A DNA stretch of 64,000 nt from Aquipuribacter sp. SD81 (GTDB lineage: Bacteria; Actinomycetota; Actinomycetes; Actinomycetales; JBBAYJ01). The notes beneath the pieces were generated by a model that saw only the letters and a program-made list of their open reading frames with translations, had not been told where the DNA came from and did no database searches. Positions 35,201-50,095 of the stretch are shown here, piece after piece (the first letter of the stretch is position 1; every line of letters starts with the position of its first letter). Both the position numbers and the translations under genes were made by a program. The stretch spans positions 1 to 64,000 of the forward strand of contig NZ_JBBAYJ010000001.1 of NCBI RefSeq assembly GCF_037153975.1, written 5' to 3'.

Positions 35201-35705
35201 CCTGCTCGACGGCCGCTCCGGCGAGCCGTTCCCCGAGCCGGTGAGCGTCGGCTACATGTACATCCTCAAGCTCCACCACCTGGTCGACGACAAGATCCAC
35301 GCCCGCTCGACCGGCCCCTACTCGATGATCACGCAGCAGCCCCTGGGCGGTAAGGCCCAGTTCGGCGGCCAGCGGTTCGGCGAGATGGAGGTGTGGGCGC
35401 TCGAGGCGTACGGCGCGAGCTACGCGCTGCAGGAGCTCCTCACGATCAAGTCCGACGACGTCCTCGGCCGCGTGAAGGTCTACGAGGCGATCGTCAAGGG
35501 CGACAACATCCCGGAGCCCGGCATCCCCGAGTCCTTCAAGGTCCTCATCAAGGAGATGCAGTCGCTGTGCCTGAACGTCGAGGTGCTCTCCAGCGACGGC
35601 ACCTCGATCGAGATGCGTGACTCCGACGACGACGTCTTCCGTGCGGCGGAGGAGCTCGGCATCGACCTGTCCCGGCGGGAGCCGAGCAGCGTCGAAGAGG
35701 TCTGA
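32208..35705 (+). CDS. rpoB: DNA-directed RNA polymerase subunit beta
   Basis: The 1165-residue beta subunit is complete. The rifampicin region around residue 425 ([32 protein letters not shown]) has the wild-type Asp, His and Ser at the main resistance positions. The catalytic-core segments [14 protein letters not shown] and [24 protein letters not shown] are intact. The TTG at 32208-32210 is chosen because GGAAGG lies seven bases upstream and the product then begins [10 protein letters not shown], like other actinobacterial RpoB. It is followed by rpoC after 89 bases and has its own promoter. Confidence 0.97.
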   Translation: MVASRTAPAPRVQPVPVNPRPSFAKIREPLEVPDLLALQTESFDWLLGNDDWLARCAELGEEPGLSGLAEIFEEISPIEDFSETMSLSFRDHRFEPPKYTVEECRDKDMTYAAPLFVTAEFMNMTTGEIKSQTVFMGDFPLMTDRGTFVINGTERVVVSQLVRSPGAYFERVRDKTSDKDVYTAKLIPSRGAWLEFEIDKRDAVGVRVDRKRKQSVTVFLKALGMTEQEIREEFAGFDSMLGTLDKDTTADSDAALLDLYRKLRPGEPPTREAAQTLLDNLYFNPKRYDLAKVGRYKINRKLGVDKPLGDSTLTLQDIVATLKFLVTLHANENAAQTGGERRPLLGAREGEQVELRVEVDDIDHFGNRRLRSVGELIQNQVRTGLSRMERVVRERMTTSDVEAITPQSLINIRPVVAAIKEFFGTSQLSQFMDQNNPLAGLTHKRRLSALGPGGLSRDRAGFEVRDVHPSHYGRMCPIETPEGPNIGLIGSLATYARINSFGFVETPYRRVTDGTVTDAVDYLTADEEDNFVVAQANAPLDDANRFAEERVLVRTRGGEVDYVHGDEVDYMDVSARQISSVATAMIPFLEHDDSNRALMGSNMQRQAVPLVRAEAPYVGTGMELRAAVDGGDVVVAEAPGVVQEVAADAVTIQQDDGTYRTYRVHKFRRSNQGTSYNQRVLVDSGQRVEAGTVLADGPSTDGGEMALGRNLLVAFMPWEGLNYEDAIILSQRLVQDDVLSSIHIEEHEVDARDTKLGPEEITRDIPNVGEEVLADLDERGIIRIGAEVVPGDILVGKVTPKGETELTPEERLLRAIFGEKAREVRDTSLKVPHGETGTVIGVRVFDRDEGDELPPGVNQLVRVYVAQKRKITDGDKLAGRHGNKGVISKILPVEDMPFLEDGTPVDVVLNPLGVPGRMNIGQILELHLGWIASQGWQIEGTPEWAGRLPDLVREAPPGTNVASPVFDGATEDEVTGLLTATRPNRDGDRLVGAEGKARLLDGRSGEPFPEPVSVGYMYILKLHHLVDDKIHARSTGPYSMITQQPLGGKAQFGGQRFGEMEVWALEAYGASYALQELLTIKSDDVLGRVKVYEAIVKGDNIPEPGIPESFKVLIKEMQSLCLNVEVLSSDGTSIEMRDSDDDVFRAAEELGIDLSRREPSSVEEV

Positions 35706-35794
35706 CGGTCCGGTGCGGGAGCCGCCCAGCGGCTCCCGCGCCACCGCCGGCCACCGGTCAGACCACACCTAGGAACCACGAGAGAAGGACACAC

Positions 35795-38700
35795 GTGCTC
35801 GACGTCAACTTCTTCGACGAGCTCCGCATCGGCCTCGCGACCGCCGACAACATCCGGGCCTGGTCGCACGGCGAGGTGAAGAAGCCCGAGACGATCAACT
35901 ACCGCACCCTCAAGCCGGAGAAGGACGGGCTCTTCTGCGAGAAGATCTTCGGTCCGACCCGGGACTGGGAGTGCTACTGCGGCAAGTACAAGCGCGTCCG
36001 GTTCAAGGGCATCATCTGCGAGCGCTGCGGCGTCGAGGTGACCCGCGCCAAGGTGCGCCGTGAGCGGATGGGCCACATCGAGCTCGCCGCCCCCGTCACC
36101 CACATCTGGTACTTCAAGGGCGTCCCGAGCCGGCTCGGCTACCTGCTCGACCTCGCGCCGAAGGACCTCGAGAAGGTCATCTACTTCGCGGCCTACATGA
36201 TCACCCACGTCGACGTCGAGGCGCGCCACCGCGACCTGTCGTCGCTGGAGACCGGCATCCTCAACGAGAAGGCCGAGATCGAGAAGCGGCGCGACGCCGA
36301 CATCGAGGAGCGGGCCAAGAAGCTCGAGTCCGACCTCGCCGAGCTCGAGGCCGAGGGCGCCAAGGCCGACGTGCGCCGCAAGGTGCGCGAGGGCGCCGAG
36401 CGCGAGATGTCGCAGATGCGCCGTCGCGCGACCCAGGAGCTCGACAAGCTCGAGGCCGTCTGGGACCGCTTCAAGAACCTCAAGGTCCAGGACCTCGAGG
36501 GCGACGAGCAGCTGTACCGCGAGATGCGGCTGCGCTTCGGCATGTACTTCGAGGGCGGGATGGGTGCCGCGGCGCTGCAGAAGCGCCTCGAGACCTTCGA
36601 CCTCGAGGCCGAGGCGGGCAACCTCCGCGAGATCATCGCGACCGGCAAGGGCCAGAAGAAGACCCGTGCCCTCAAGCGGCTCAAGGTCGTCTCGGCGTTC
36701 CTGTCGACGACGAACTCCCCGCTCGGCATGGTGCTCGACTGCGTCCCGGTCATCCCGCCGGACCTGCGGCCCATGGTCCAGCTCGACGGCGGCCGCTTCG
36801 CCACCAGCGACCTCAACGACCTGTACCGCCGTGTCATCAACCGCAACAACCGCCTCAAGCGCCTCCTCGACCTGGGCGCGCCCGAGATCATCGTCAACAA
36901 CGAGAAGCGCATGCTCCAGGAGGCCGTCGACGCGCTGTTCGACAACGGCCGCCGCGGCCGGCCCGTCACGGGCCCGGGCAACCGGGCGCTCAAGTCGCTG
37001 TCGGACATGCTCAAGGGCAAGCAGGGCCGGTTCCGCCAGAACCTCCTCGGCAAGCGCGTCGACTACTCCGGCCGCTCGGTCATCGTCGTCGGCCCGCAGC
37101 TGAAGCTGCACCAGTGCGGCCTGCCCAAGCAGATGGCGCTGGAGCTGTTCAAGCCGTTCGTCATGAAGCGGCTCGTCGACCTCAACCACGCCCAGAACAT
37201 CAAGTCCGCCAAGCGGATGGTCGAGCGCTCGCGCTCGGTCGTGTGGGACGTGCTCGAGGAGGTCATCGCCGAGCACCCCGTGCTGCTCAACCGCGCACCG
37301 ACGCTGCACCGCCTCGGCATCCAGGCCTTCGAGCCGCAGCTGGTCGAGGGCAAGGCCATCCAGATCCACCCGCTCGTCTGCACCGCGTTCAACGCGGACT
37401 TCGACGGCGACCAGATGGCCGTCCACCTGCCGCTGAGCGCGGAGGCGCAGGCTGAGGCCCGCATCCTCATGCTCTCGAGCAACAACATCCTCAAGCCGTC
37501 CGACGGCCGTCCCGTGACCATGCCGACCCAGGACATGATCATCGGCCTCTACCACCTCACCAAGAACGTGGCCGAGGCGCCGGGGGAGGGGCGCGTCTTC
37601 TCCGACGTGTCCGAGGCCCTCATGGCCCACGACCGCGGTGAGATCGCGGTCGGCTCCGAGGTGCAGATCCGCTTCACCGACGTCACCCCGCCGCAGGGCT
37701 GGGAGGCGCCGGAGGGTCACGTCGAGGGCGAGCCGGTGCGGCTGCACACGACGCTCGGCCGGGCGCTGTTCAACGAGGCGCTGCCGGAGGGCTTCCCCTT
37801 CGTCAACTACACCGTCGACAAGAAGAAGCTGTCGGCGATCGTCTACGACCTCGCCGAGCGCTACCCCAAGGTGCAGGTCGCGGCGACCCTCGACGCGCTC
37901 AAGGAGGCCGGGTTCCACTGGGCGACCCGCTCCGGCACGACAGTCGCCCTCAGCGACGTCGTGCCGCCGGCCAACAAGACGCAGATCCTCGAGGCGTACG
38001 AGACCCGCGCGGACAAGGTGCAGAGCCAGTACGAGCGCGGTCTCATCACCGACGACGAGCGCCGTTCGGAGCTCATCGAGATCTGGACCGAGGCCACCGA
38101 CACCGTCGCGAAGGCGATGGAGGAGAACCTCACCGACACCAACACGATCTACCGGATGGTCACCTCCGGCGCCCGCGGCAACATGATGCAGATGCGTCAG
38201 ATCGCCGCCATGCGGGGCCTGGTGGCGAACCCGAAGGGCGAGATCATCCCGCGGCCGATCAAGTCGAACTTCCGCGAGGGCCTGTCGGTGCTCGAGTTCT
38301 TCATCTCCACGCACGGTGCCCGCAAGGGCCTCGCCGACACCGCCCTGCGCACCGCCGACTCCGGGTACCTCACCCGTCGTCTGGTGGACGTCAGCCAGGA
38401 CGTGATCGTCCGCGAGGACGACTGCGGGACCGAGCGCGGCCTCGTCATGCCGATCGGCACCGACAACAGCGAGGGCGTCCTCACCAAGGACGAGCACGTG
38501 GAGTCCACGGTGTACGCCCGCAACCTCGCGGTCGACGTCGAGGTGGACGGCGAGGTCGTCGCCACGGCCAACACCGACCTCGGTGACGTCGTCATCGACC
38601 GGCTCATCGCGGCCGGCGTGCGCGAGGTCAAGGTGCGCTCGGTCCTCACGTGCGAGTCGCACGTCGGCACGTGCGCGCGCTGCTACGGCCGCTCGCTCGC

Positions 38701-39673
38701 GACCGGCAAGCTCGTCGACATCGGCGAGGCCGTCGGCATCGTGGCGGCGCAGTCGATCGGCGAGCCCGGCACGCAGCTGACCATGCGGACCTTCCACACC
38801 GGTGGTGTGGCCGGCGACGACATCACGCAGGGTCTGCCCCGCGTCGTCGAGCTGTTCGAGGCCCGCACCCCGAAGGGCAACGCGCCCATCGCGGAGGTGA
38901 CCGGTCGCGTGCGCCTGGAGCGCAACGAGGCCGAGGTCGTCACCGGCGTGACGGTGGTGCCCGACGACGGCAGCGAGGAGATCGAGGTCGCCGTCAGCAC
39001 GCGCGCCAAGCTGCTGGTCAAGGACGGCGACCCCGTCGTGGTCGGCCAGCAGCTCGTGGCCGGCGTCGTGGACCCCAAGCAGGTGCTCCGCCTGCTCGGC
39101 CCGCGCAAGGTGCAGCAGCACCTGGTCGACGAGGTGCAGCGGGTCTACCGCAGCCAGGGCGTGACGATCCACGACAAGCACATCGAGGTCATCGTCCGGC
39201 AGATGCTCAAGCGGGTCACGATCATCGACTCCGGCGACAGCGACCTGCTGCCGGGCGAGCTGACCGAGCGGGCGCGCTTCGAGACGACGAACCGCGAGGT
39301 CGTGCGCAACGGCGGCAAGCCCGCGTCGGGGCGCCCGGAGCTCATGGGCATCACGAAGGCGTCGCTCGCGACGGAGTCGTGGCTGTCCGCGGCCTCCTTC
39401 CAGGAGACCACCCGGGTGCTGACGGACGCGGCGATGAACGCCAAGTCCGACCCGCTGGTCGGCCTCAAGGAGAACGTCATCATCGGCAAGCTGATCCCGG
39501 CCGGCACCGGCCTGTCGCGCTACCGCGACGTCACGGTCGAGCCGACGGAGGAGGCGAAGGCGGCGATGTACACGCTGCCGAGCTACGACGACGGCGACTA
39601 CGCGCCGTTCGGCGCCGGCTCGGGGCAGGCCGTCCCGCTCGAGGACCTCGACTTCGGCGGCTCCTACCGCTGA
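35795..39673 (+). CDS. rpoC: DNA-directed RNA polymerase subunit beta'
   Basis: The 1292-residue beta' subunit is complete. The N-terminal zinc site ([20 protein letters not shown]), the catalytic Mg-binding [12 protein letters not shown], the bridge helix and trigger loop ([19 protein letters not shown]) and the second zinc site ([15 protein letters not shown]) are all present. A coiled-coil insertion typical of actinobacteria lies near residues 150-240. The GTG start has GAGAAGGA upstream. A terminator-like hairpin follows after about 65 bases. Confidence 0.97.
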   Translation: MLDVNFFDELRIGLATADNIRAWSHGEVKKPETINYRTLKPEKDGLFCEKIFGPTRDWECYCGKYKRVRFKGIICERCGVEVTRAKVRRERMGHIELAAPVTHIWYFKGVPSRLGYLLDLAPKDLEKVIYFAAYMITHVDVEARHRDLSSLETGILNEKAEIEKRRDADIEERAKKLESDLAELEAEGAKADVRRKVREGAEREMSQMRRRATQELDKLEAVWDRFKNLKVQDLEGDEQLYREMRLRFGMYFEGGMGAAALQKRLETFDLEAEAGNLREIIATGKGQKKTRALKRLKVVSAFLSTTNSPLGMVLDCVPVIPPDLRPMVQLDGGRFATSDLNDLYRRVINRNNRLKRLLDLGAPEIIVNNEKRMLQEAVDALFDNGRRGRPVTGPGNRALKSLSDMLKGKQGRFRQNLLGKRVDYSGRSVIVVGPQLKLHQCGLPKQMALELFKPFVMKRLVDLNHAQNIKSAKRMVERSRSVVWDVLEEVIAEHPVLLNRAPTLHRLGIQAFEPQLVEGKAIQIHPLVCTAFNADFDGDQMAVHLPLSAEAQAEARILMLSSNNILKPSDGRPVTMPTQDMIIGLYHLTKNVAEAPGEGRVFSDVSEALMAHDRGEIAVGSEVQIRFTDVTPPQGWEAPEGHVEGEPVRLHTTLGRALFNEALPEGFPFVNYTVDKKKLSAIVYDLAERYPKVQVAATLDALKEAGFHWATRSGTTVALSDVVPPANKTQILEAYETRADKVQSQYERGLITDDERRSELIEIWTEATDTVAKAMEENLTDTNTIYRMVTSGARGNMMQMRQIAAMRGLVANPKGEIIPRPIKSNFREGLSVLEFFISTHGARKGLADTALRTADSGYLTRRLVDVSQDVIVREDDCGTERGLVMPIGTDNSEGVLTKDEHVESTVYARNLAVDVEVDGEVVATANTDLGDVVIDRLIAAGVREVKVRSVLTCESHVGTCARCYGRSLATGKLVDIGEAVGIVAAQSIGEPGTQLTMRTFHTGGVAGDDITQGLPRVVELFEARTPKGNAPIAEVTGRVRLERNEAEVVTGVTVVPDDGSEEIEVAVSTRAKLLVKDGDPVVVGQQLVAGVVDPKQVLRLLGPRKVQQHLVDEVQRVYRSQGVTIHDKHIEVIVRQMLKRVTIIDSGDSDLLPGELTERARFETTNREVVRNGGKPASGRPELMGITKASLATESWLSAASFQETTRVLTDAAMNAKSDPLVGLKENVIIGKLIPAGTGLSRYRDVTVEPTEEAKAAMYTLPSYDDGDYAPFGAGSGQAVPLEDLDFGGSYR

Positions 39674-39738
39674 GCAGCTCCTCCGCACCGCCCGGCGCGG
39701 CCGGCGGCGACCCCCGTGGTCGTCCCGGCCGCGCCGGT

Positions 39739-39773
39739 GCCCGGGGGCGCCACCCGGCGCCCCGGGGCGTTTT
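39739..39773 (+). terminator. Terminator after rpoC
   Basis: A G/C-rich inverted repeat with arms around CCGGGGGCGCC and GGCGCCCCGGGG, one mismatch and a short loop, is followed by TTTT at 39770-39773. It is one of the few hairpins in the window with a U-tract and probably ends the rpoBC transcript. Confidence 0.65.
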
Positions 39774-39801
39774 GACCCGTCACGCTCGGGCCGGTTACCC
39801 T
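39772..39801 (+). promoter_or_regulatory. Promoter of the str operon
   Basis: TTGACC (39772-39777) and TACCCT (39796-39801) are 18 bases apart. The -35 box overlaps the U-tract of the rpoC terminator. The leader to rpsL is about 175 bases and carries the element shared with the rpsJ leader. Confidence 0.65.
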
Positions 39802-39910
39802 CTCCCGAGCTGCCCGGTCCGACCGGGTCATCGCGCGTGCCGCAGGACCACCGCGGCGCCGGGCCACCCCCTCCCGCCCCTCGAGCAGGTCCGGGGGTTC
39901 CCAGGGCAGC

Positions 39911-39934
39911 GCGACACGCCCGACCGCGGGGGTC
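39911..39934 (+). promoter_or_regulatory. Conserved leader element shared with rpsJ (str operon copy)
   Basis: The 24 bases at 39911-39934 are identical to 44596-44619 in the rpsJ leader. The core CCCGACCGCGGGGGTC can form a small stem (CCGACC with GGTC and following bases). It begins 73 bases before the rpsL start. A role in ribosomal protein control is inferred from position only. Confidence 0.6.
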
Positions 39935-39983
39935 AGACCCCGACCAGGCACAACCACGACACGAAGTAGGGAGTACCGCCGAG

Positions 39984-40358
39984 GTGCCCACGATCCAGCA
40001 GCTGGTGCGCAAGGGCCGCCAGGACAAGCCGGTCAAGAACTCGACGCCCGCGCTCAAGGGGTCCCCCCAGCGCCGCGGCGTCTGCACGCGCGTCTACACG
40101 ACCACGCCGAAGAAGCCGAACTCGGCGCTGCGCAAGGTCGCCCGCGTGCGGCTGTCGAACGGCATCGAGGTCACCGCGTACATCCCCGGCGTCGGCCACA
40201 ACCTGCAGGAGCACTCGATGGTGCTCGTGCGCGGCGGCCGCGTGAAGGACCTCCCGGGCGTCCGCTACAAGATCGTGCGCGGCTCGCTCGACACCCAGGG
40301 CGTGAAGAACCGCAAGCAGGCGCGTTCCCGCTACGGCGCGAAGAAGGAGAAGGGCTGA
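39984..40358 (+). CDS. rpsL: 30S ribosomal protein S12
   Basis: The 124-residue S12 sits at the decoding centre. [13 protein letters not shown] has Lys at position 43 and [10 protein letters not shown] has Lys at 88, the wild-type residues at the two classic streptomycin-resistance positions, so sensitivity at this target is expected. The GTG start follows GGGAGTACCGCCGAG. The stop codon shares a base with the rpsG start (TGATG). Confidence 0.97.
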   Translation: MPTIQQLVRKGRQDKPVKNSTPALKGSPQRRGVCTRVYTTTPKKPNSALRKVARVRLSNGIEVTAYIPGVGHNLQEHSMVLVRGGRVKDLPGVRYKIVRGSLDTQGVKNRKQARSRYGAKKEKG

Positions 40359-40828
40359 TGCCTCGTAAGGGTCCCGCCCCCAAGCGGCCGCTCGTCGTCG
40401 ACCCGGTCTACAGCTCCCCGCTGGTGACCCAGCTGGTCAACAAGGTGCTCCTCGACGGCAAGAAGTCCGTCGCCGAGCGCACGGTGTACGGCGCCCTCGA
40501 GGGTGCCCGCGCCAAGACCGGCAACGACCCCGTCATCATCCTCAAGCGCGCGCTGGACAACGTGAAGCCCGCGCTCGAGGTCCGCTCGCGCCGCGTCGGT
40601 GGCTCGACCTACCAGGTGCCGGTCGACGTGCGCCCCTCGCGCTCGACGACGCTCGCGCTGCGCTGGCTCGTCACCTTCGCCCGCGCCCGCCGCGAGAAGA
40701 CGATGACCGAGCGCCTCATGAACGAGATCCTCGACGCCAGCAACGGCCTCGGTGCCTCCGTGAAGCGCCGCGAGGACATGCACAAGATGGCGGAGTCGAA
40801 CAAGGCGTTCGCCCACTACCGCTGGTGA
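40358..40828 (+). CDS. rpsG: 30S ribosomal protein S7
   Basis: The 156-residue S7 nucleates the head of the small subunit on 16S rRNA. It has the family core [22 protein letters not shown] and [26 protein letters not shown] and ends NKAFAHYRW. The ATG overlaps the rpsL stop by one base, so the two are translationally coupled. Confidence 0.97.
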   Translation: MPRKGPAPKRPLVVDPVYSSPLVTQLVNKVLLDGKKSVAERTVYGALEGARAKTGNDPVIILKRALDNVKPALEVRSRRVGGSTYQVPVDVRPSRSTTLALRWLVTFARARREKTMTERLMNEILDASNGLGASVKRREDMHKMAESNKAFAHYRW

Positions 40829-40910
40829 CACGACGGCCGGCGCCCCGCGAGGGGCGGCCGGCCGGAGTCCGTCCCGCACCCGCCCGCCCCACGAACCAGG
40901 AAGGCCAACC

Positions 40911-43016
<2,106 letters not shown>

Positions 43017-43021
43017 CCCCT

Positions 43022-43046
43022 CGGGGGCGGTCTAGGCTTGCCCCCG
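43022..43046 (+). promoter_or_regulatory. tuf promoter -10 box inside a hairpin
   Basis: CGGGGGC (43022-43028) and GCCCCCG (43040-43046) pair around a loop that contains TAGGCT (43033-43038), a good -10 box. The hairpin could weakly terminate fusA transcripts while the loop starts new tuf transcripts. No clear -35 box is visible. Confidence 0.5.
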
Positions 43047-43150
43047 GTCGCGTACCACCGTCAGAGCACCAGACCTGAACACCGCACCACACCCAAGACC
43101 ACCGTCGGGCGAACCTCGCCGGCGGAGAACAGCCCGAGGAGGAGCCCCCA

Positions 43151-44344
<1,194 letters not shown>

Positions 44345-44350
44345 TCTGAG

Positions 44351-44388
44351 CGGCGGCGGCGCCCCGGGTACCCGGGGTGCCGCCGCCG
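44351..44388 (+). terminator. Terminator after tuf
   Basis: A strong hairpin pairs 44351-44367 with 44372-44388 (CGGCGGCGGC with GCCGCCGCCG at the base). It begins seven bases after the tuf stop. No U-tract follows. Confidence 0.7.
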
Positions 44389-44441
44389 TCGTGCGCCCGG
44401 CGACGGGCGCGCCGGCGGGCCGCCGGCAGCCGGCGGCCGAT

Positions 44442-44470
44442 TTGGGATCGGGCGCCCGGTCTGACAGACT
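44442..44470 (+). promoter_or_regulatory. Promoter of the S10 operon
   Basis: TTGGGA (44442-44447) and CAGACT (44465-44470) are 17 bases apart. The leader before rpsJ is about 230 bases and includes the conserved element at 44596. Confidence 0.5.
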
Positions 44471-44595
44471 GCTGCGGTTGCCCGGCGCACTACTGCGCCA
44501 CCCGGGGCGGGGCCGACGTGCGGAGCACGGTGGCCGGCCCGGGGGAGCGACCCCCTGCACCACACACGAGACCACCCCGTACCTGCGGCGAGCGT

Positions 44596-44619
44596 GCGAC
44601 ACGCCCGACCGCGGGGGTC
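44596..44619 (+). promoter_or_regulatory. Conserved leader element shared with rpsL (S10 operon copy)
   Basis: These 24 bases are identical to 39911-39934. Here the downstream bases complete a better stem (CCGACC with GGTCGG). It begins 110 bases before the rpsJ start. Confidence 0.6.
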
Positions 44620-44705
44620 GGACGGGGACGACACCGACGCACGACCACCGGATGGCGGCCGCACGAGGCCGGGAACCGGTACGAAGAGAGAGAGTGGACG
44701 ACGCC

Positions 44706-45014
44706 ATGGCGGGACAGAAGATCCGCATCAGGCTCAAGGCCTACGACCACGAGGTCATCGACTCGTCGGCGCGCAAGATCGTCGAGACGGTCACGCGCAC
44801 CGGCGCCTCCGTCGCCGGCCCCGTGCCGCTGCCGACGGAGAAGAACGTCTACTGCGTCATCCGCTCGCCCCACAAGTACAAGGACAGCCGCGAGCACTTC
44901 GAGATGCGCACCCACAAGCGGCTCATCGACATCCTCGACCCGACGCCCAAGACCGTCGACTCGCTCATGCGGCTCGACCTCCCCGCGGGCGTCGACATCG
45001 AGATCAAGCTCTGA
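44706..45014 (+). CDS. rpsJ: 30S ribosomal protein S10
   Basis: The 102-residue S10 (NusE) belongs to the small subunit head and also joins NusB in antitermination. The family sequence [19 protein letters not shown] and [24 protein letters not shown] is complete. The ATG gives the standard length. A GTG four codons upstream lies closer to the GAGAGAGA purine stretch and cannot be excluded. It heads the S10 operon. Confidence 0.96.
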   Translation: MAGQKIRIRLKAYDHEVIDSSARKIVETVTRTGASVAGPVPLPTEKNVYCVIRSPHKYKDSREHFEMRTHKRLIDILDPTPKTVDSLMRLDLPAGVDIEIKL

Positions 45015-45024
45015 GGGACCGATC

Positions 45025-45672
45025 GTGACCATCGAGAGAGACGTGAAGGCGCTGCTGGGCCGCAAGCTCGGCATGACGCAGGTCTGGGACGAGAACAACG
45101 TCCTCGTGCCCGTCACGGTCGTCGAGGCGGCCGGCAACGTCGTGACCGACGTGCGCACCGAGGACAAGGACGGCTACCGCGCCGTGCAGATCGGCTACGG
45201 CCGGATCGACCCGCGCAAGGTGAACAAGCCGCTGGGCGGGCACTTCGAGCGCGCCGGCGTGCCGCCGCGCCGCCACCTCGTCGAGGTGCGGACCACGGTC
45301 GAGCTCGAGCTCGGCCAGGAGGTCGGGCTCGACACGTTCGCGGACGGCGACGTGGTCGACGTCGTCGGCACCACCAAGGGCAAGGGCCACGCGGGCGTCA
45401 TGAAGCGCCACGGCTTCGCGGGCGTGAGCGCCTCGCACGGTGCCCACCGCAACCACCGCAAGCCCGGTTCGATCGGCGCCTGCGCGACCCCCGGTCGCGT
45501 CTTCAAGGGCGTCCGCATGGCCGGCCGCATGGGCGGTGCCCGCCAGACCACCCAGAACCTCACCGTGCACGCGGTGGACGCCGAGCGCGGCTACGTCCTG
45601 GTCAAGGGCGCGGTCCCCGGTCCCCGCGGCGGCGTCGTGCTGCTGAAGACCGCCAGCAAGAAGGGGGCCTGA
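45025..45672 (+). CDS. rplC: 50S ribosomal protein L3
   Basis: The 215-residue L3 lies near the peptidyl transferase centre. [24 protein letters not shown] and the [43 protein letters not shown] loop are typical. The GTG at 45025 is preceded by GAGGGACCGATC and lies ten bases after rpsJ. Confidence 0.96.
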   Translation: MTIERDVKALLGRKLGMTQVWDENNVLVPVTVVEAAGNVVTDVRTEDKDGYRAVQIGYGRIDPRKVNKPLGGHFERAGVPPRRHLVEVRTTVELELGQEVGLDTFADGDVVDVVGTTKGKGHAGVMKRHGFAGVSASHGAHRNHRKPGSIGACATPGRVFKGVRMAGRMGGARQTTQNLTVHAVDAERGYVLVKGAVPGPRGGVVLLKTASKKGA

Positions 45673-45673
45673 C

Positions 45674-46378
45674 ATGGCGACCCAGACCGCGGCCCCCGGG
45701 GCCGAGACCACCGAGACGCTGACCGTCCCGGTCACCGCACCCGACGGGTCGAGCTCGCGCACGGTCGACCTGCCCGCCGACGTCTTCGGCGTGCAGACCA
45801 ACGTGCCGCTCATCCACCAGGTCGTCGTCGCGCAGCTCGCCGCGGCCCGCCAGGGCACGCACAAGGCGAAGAACCGCGGCGAGGTGTCCGGCGGCGGCAA
45901 GAAGCCGTACCGCCAGAAGGGCACCGGCCGCGCCCGCCAGGGCTCGACCCGCGCGCCGCAGTTCGCCGGCGGTGGCGTGGTGCACGGCCCCGTGCCGCGC
46001 GACTACACGCAGAAGACGCCCAAGAAGATGAAGGCCGCCGCGCTGCGCGGGGCCCTGTCGGACCGGGCCCGCCACGGCCGCGTGCACGTGCTGGAGTCGG
46101 TCGTCGGCGGCGAGGTGCCGAGCACCAAGGCGGCCGTCGCGGCGCTCGCGGCGCTCACCGAGCGGACCAACCTGCTCGTGGTCGTGAGCCGGGACGACGA
46201 GCTCACGTGGAAGAGCGTGCGCAACATCGCCGGCCTGCACCTCCTGGCCGTCGACCAGATCAACACCTACGACGTGCTGTGCTCGGACGACGTCGTGTTC
46301 GTCGGCGCCGCCTACGACGAGTTCGTCGCGGCCCGCACCGGTGCCGGCACGACCAGCGAGACGGAGGCCGGGCAGTGA
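45674..46378 (+). CDS. rplD: 50S ribosomal protein L4
   Basis: The 234-residue L4 binds 23S rRNA and lines the exit tunnel through its extended loop ([31 protein letters not shown]). In E. coli it also represses its operon. The N-terminus is about 20 residues longer than in E. coli and Thr-rich. The ATG follows the rplC stop by one base, and the stop overlaps rplW. Confidence 0.96.
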   Translation: MATQTAAPGAETTETLTVPVTAPDGSSSRTVDLPADVFGVQTNVPLIHQVVVAQLAAARQGTHKAKNRGEVSGGGKKPYRQKGTGRARQGSTRAPQFAGGGVVHGPVPRDYTQKTPKKMKAAALRGALSDRARHGRVHVLESVVGGEVPSTKAAVAALAALTERTNLLVVVSRDDELTWKSVRNIAGLHLLAVDQINTYDVLCSDDVVFVGAAYDEFVAARTGAGTTSETEAGQ

Positions 46379-46689
46379 GCGACTTCAGCAACGTCGGCAA
46401 GGACCCGCGCGACATCCTGCTCGCGCCGGTCGTGAGCGAGAAGTCCTACGGGCTGCAGGAGGAGGGGAAGTACACCTTCCTCGTCGACCCCCGCGCCACG
46501 AAGACCGAGATCAAGATCGCGGTCGAGAAGGTCTTCGGCGTCAAGGTCGCCACCAAGGGCGTCAACATCATCAACCGCCAGGGCAAGGCCCGCCGCACCC
46601 GCTACGGCACCGGCCGCCGCAAGGACACGAAGCGCGCGATCGTCACCCTCCGCGAGGGCTCGATCGACATCTTCGGACCGGTCGGCTGA
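46375..46689 (+). CDS. rplW: 50S ribosomal protein L23
   Basis: The 104-residue L23 lies at the tunnel exit and docks trigger factor and [30 protein letters not shown] and the basic loop [29 protein letters not shown] are conserved. The GTG start overlaps the rplD stop by four bases. Confidence 0.96.
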   Translation: MSDFSNVGKDPRDILLAPVVSEKSYGLQEEGKYTFLVDPRATKTEIKIAVEKVFGVKVATKGVNIINRQGKARRTRYGTGRRKDTKRAIVTLREGSIDIFGPVG

Positions 46690-46719
46690 CGGCCGAGGAC
46701 TGACGAGGACTGACTGCAC

Positions 46720-47556
<837 letters not shown>

Positions 47557-47570
47557 GAGGAGTTGCGACG

Positions 47571-47852
47571 ATGCCACGCAGCCTGAAGAAGGGCCCCTTC
47601 GTCGACGACCACCTCGCCAAGAAGGTGGACGCGCAGAACGAGGCCGGGACCAAGAACGTCATCAAGACCTGGTCGCGCCGCTCGATGATCGTGCCCGACA
47701 TGCTCGGCCACACGATCGCGGTGCACGACGGCCGCAAGCACGTCCCGGTGTTCGTCACCGAGTCGATGGTCGGTCACAAGCTGGGCGAGTTCGCCCCCAC
47801 CCGCACCTTCCGCGGGCACGAGAAGGACGACCGGAAGGGCCGCCGCCGCTGA
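47571..47852 (+). CDS. rpsS: 30S ribosomal protein S19
   Basis: The 93-residue S19 binds the head of the small subunit with S13. [23 protein letters not shown] and [49 protein letters not shown] are typical. GAGAGGAG precedes the ATG, 14 bases after rplB. Confidence 0.97.
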   Translation: MPRSLKKGPFVDDHLAKKVDAQNEAGTKNVIKTWSRRSMIVPDMLGHTIAVHDGRKHVPVFVTESMVGHKLGEFAPTRTFRGHEKDDRKGRRR

Positions 47853-47889
47853 GGCGGCGGTACCTCCCGAGACAGGTCAGGAGCTGATC

Positions 47890-48294
47890 ATGGAAGCCAC
47901 GGCGAAGGCGCGCTTCGTTCGCGTCACGCCCATGAAGGCCCGTCGCGTCGTCGACCTCGTGCGCGGCAGGCGCGCCACCGAGGCGGTGCAGGTCCTGCGG
48001 TTCGCGCCGCAGGCCGCGGCGGAGCCCGTCCGCAAGCTCGTCGAGAGCGCGATCGCGAACGCCCGGGTGCAGGCCGACCAGTACGGCGAGCGCTTCGTCG
48101 CGGACGAGCTCGTCGTCACGACGGCGTTCGTCGACGAGGGGCCGACGCTCAAGCGGTTCCAGCCGCGGGCCCAGGGCCGCGCGTTCCGCATCAACAAGCG
48201 CACGAGCCACATCACCGTCGTGGTCGCCGGGCCCGAGGCCGAGGCCGCGGGCGCCACGACCACCACGACGCGCACGAAGAAGGGAGCCCGCTGA
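47890..48294 (+). CDS. rplV: 50S ribosomal protein L22
   Basis: The 134-residue L22 lines the exit tunnel with its beta-hairpin ([27 protein letters not shown]). The start [25 protein letters not shown] is the family N-terminus. A short Ala/Thr/Lys tail of about 17 residues follows. The stop shares a base with the rpsC start. Confidence 0.96.
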   Translation: MEATAKARFVRVTPMKARRVVDLVRGRRATEAVQVLRFAPQAAAEPVRKLVESAIANARVQADQYGERFVADELVVTTAFVDEGPTLKRFQPRAQGRAFRINKRTSHITVVVAGPEAEAAGATTTTTRTKKGAR

Positions 48295-49145
48295 TGGGTC
48301 AGAAGGTCAACCCGCACGGGTTCCGGCTCGGCATCACCACCGAGCACAAGTCGCGCTGGTTCGCGGACTCGACGACGACGGGTCAGCGCTACCGCGACTA
48401 CGTGGGCGAGGACGTCAAGATCCGCAAGCTCATGACGAACGGCCTCGAGCGCGCGGGCATTGCGAAGGTCGAGATCGAGCGCACGCGCGACCGCGTCCGC
48501 GTCGACCTCCACACCGCACGCCCCGGCATCGTCATCGGCCGGCGCGGCGCGGAGGCGGACCGCCTGCGCGGCGAGCTCGAGAAGCTCACCGGCAAGCAGG
48601 TCCAGCTCAACATCCTCGAGGTGAAGAACCCCGAGGGCGACGCGCAGCTCGTGGCCGTCGGCATCGCCGAGCAGCTGGCCAGCCGGGTGTCGTTCCGCCG
48701 CGCCATGCGCAAGGGCATGCAGTCGGCCCAGCGCGCGGGCGCCAAGGGCGTGCGCGTGCAGGTCTCCGGCCGCCTCGGCGGCGCGGAGATGAGCCGCACC
48801 GAGTTCTACCGCGAGGGCCGGGTCCCGCTGCACACGCTGCGCGCCAACGTCGACTACGGCTTCTTCGAGGCCAAGACGACCTTCGGCCGCATCGGGGTCA
48901 AGGTGTGGATCTACAACGGCGACAAGACGGCCAAGGAGCTCGCCCGCGAGCAGGCCGCCGCCGCTCCGCGCGGTCGTGGCCGCGACCGCGGCGAGCGCCC
49001 GGCGCGCCGCGGCGACCGCCCGGAGCGCGCCGAACGCGCCCCGCGCAGCGAGGCCCCCGTGGCCGAGGCCGCGGCGACCGACCCCAACGCCGTCACCGCC
49101 GCGACCGCCGAGGCGGGCGCGGGCGCGACCGGACAGGAGGCCTGA
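48294..49145 (+). CDS. rpsC: 30S ribosomal protein S3
   Basis: The 283-residue S3 lies at the mRNA entry with helicase-related basic residues. The KH domain ([27 protein letters not shown]) and the C-terminal domain ([31 protein letters not shown]) are intact. About 60 residues of Arg/Glu/Ala-rich tail extend past the core, as in other actinobacteria. The ATG overlaps the rplV stop by one base. Confidence 0.96.
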   Translation: MGQKVNPHGFRLGITTEHKSRWFADSTTTGQRYRDYVGEDVKIRKLMTNGLERAGIAKVEIERTRDRVRVDLHTARPGIVIGRRGAEADRLRGELEKLTGKQVQLNILEVKNPEGDAQLVAVGIAEQLASRVSFRRAMRKGMQSAQRAGAKGVRVQVSGRLGGAEMSRTEFYREGRVPLHTLRANVDYGFFEAKTTFGRIGVKVWIYNGDKTAKELAREQAAAAPRGRGRDRGERPARRGDRPERAERAPRSEAPVAEAAATDPNAVTAATAEAGAGATGQEA

Positions 49146-49148
49146 GCC

Positions 49149-49568
49149 ATGCTCATCCCGCGTCGTGTCAAGCACCGCAAGCAGCACCACCCGGGTCGCG
49201 GGGGCGCCGCCAAGGGCGGCACCCAGGTGACCTTCGGGGACTGGGGCCTGCAGGCGCTCGAGCCGGCGTACGTGACGAACCGCCAGATCGAGTCCGCGCG
49301 TATCGCCATGACCCGTCACATCAAGCGCGGCGGCAAGGTGTGGATCAACATCTACCCCGACCGCCCCATCACCAAGAAGCCGGCCGAGACCCGCATGGGC
49401 TCCGGCAAGGGCTCGCCGGAGTGGTGGATCGCCAACGTCAAGCCGGGCCGCGTGATGTTCGAGCTCAGCTACCCGAGCGAGGACATCGCCCGCGAGGCGC
49501 TCACCCGCGCCATGCACAAGCTGCCCATGAAGTGCCGCATCGTCCAGCGTGAAGGTGGTGAGAGCTGA
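49149..49568 (+). CDS. rplP: 50S ribosomal protein L16
   Basis: The 139-residue L16 helps to position tRNA at the A site. Conserved [15 protein letters not shown] and [47 protein letters not shown] are present. It starts three bases after rpsC and shares a base with rpmC. Confidence 0.97.
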   Translation: MLIPRRVKHRKQHHPGRGGAAKGGTQVTFGDWGLQALEPAYVTNRQIESARIAMTRHIKRGGKVWINIYPDRPITKKPAETRMGSGKGSPEWWIANVKPGRVMFELSYPSEDIAREALTRAMHKLPMKCRIVQREGGES

Positions 49569-49804
49569 TGAGCGTCGGGAGCAAGGACCTCGCCCCCGAG
49601 AACCTGCGCACCTTCGACGACGACAGGCTCGTCGAGGAGCTCCGCAAGGCGAAGGAGGAGCTGTTCAACCTCCGCTTCGCCTCGGCCACGGGCCAGCTGG
49701 AGAGCCACGGCCGCCTCAAGGCCGTCAAGCGGGACATCGCCCGGATCTACACCGTGATGCGTGAGCGGGAGCTCGGCATCACCTCGCAGGAGGTCGCATC
49801 GTGA
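49568..49804 (+). CDS. rpmC: 50S ribosomal protein L29
   Basis: The 78-residue L29 lies near the tunnel exit beside L23. The two-helix core [58 protein letters not shown] is standard. The ATG overlaps the rplP stop, and its own stop overlaps rpsQ by four bases. Confidence 0.96.
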   Translation: MSVGSKDLAPENLRTFDDDRLVEELRKAKEELFNLRFASATGQLESHGRLKAVKRDIARIYTVMRERELGITSQEVAS

Positions 49805-50088
49805 GCACCGAGACCACCGGCGCCGCCTCGGCCGCGGAGCGCGGCAACCGCAAGGTGCGCCGCGGCTACGTCGTGAGCGACAAGATGGACAAGACCGTCG
49901 TCGTCGCCGTCGAGGACCGCGTCAAGCACCCGCTGTACGGCAAGGTGCTGCGCCGCACGAGCAAGGTGAAGGCCCACGACGAGCAGAACAGCGCCGGCAC
50001 CGGCGACCTGGTCCTGCTCATGGAGACCCGACCGCTGTCGGCCACCAAGCGCTGGCGCGTCGTCGAGGTCCTCGAGAAGGCGAAGTGA
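49801..50088 (+). CDS. rpsQ: 30S ribosomal protein S17
   Basis: The 95-residue S17 is an early-assembly OB-fold protein of the small subunit. [46 protein letters not shown] is typical, with an N-terminal Ala/Glu/Thr extension of about 16 residues. The GTG overlaps the rpmC stop by four bases. Confidence 0.96.
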   Translation: MSTETTGAASAAERGNRKVRRGYVVSDKMDKTVVVAVEDRVKHPLYGKVLRRTSKVKAHDEQNSAGTGDLVLLMETRPLSATKRWRVVEVLEKAK

Positions 50089-50095
50089 GGCACCA

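Noticed and set aside
31581-35768. 1395-residue minus-strand open frame over rplL-rpoB
   Set aside because: It is the shadow of rpoB in high-G+C DNA. The plus strand encodes an unmistakable RpoB.
35480-40087. 1535-residue minus-strand open frame over rpoC
   Set aside because: It is the antisense shadow of rpoC and has no recognisable domain.
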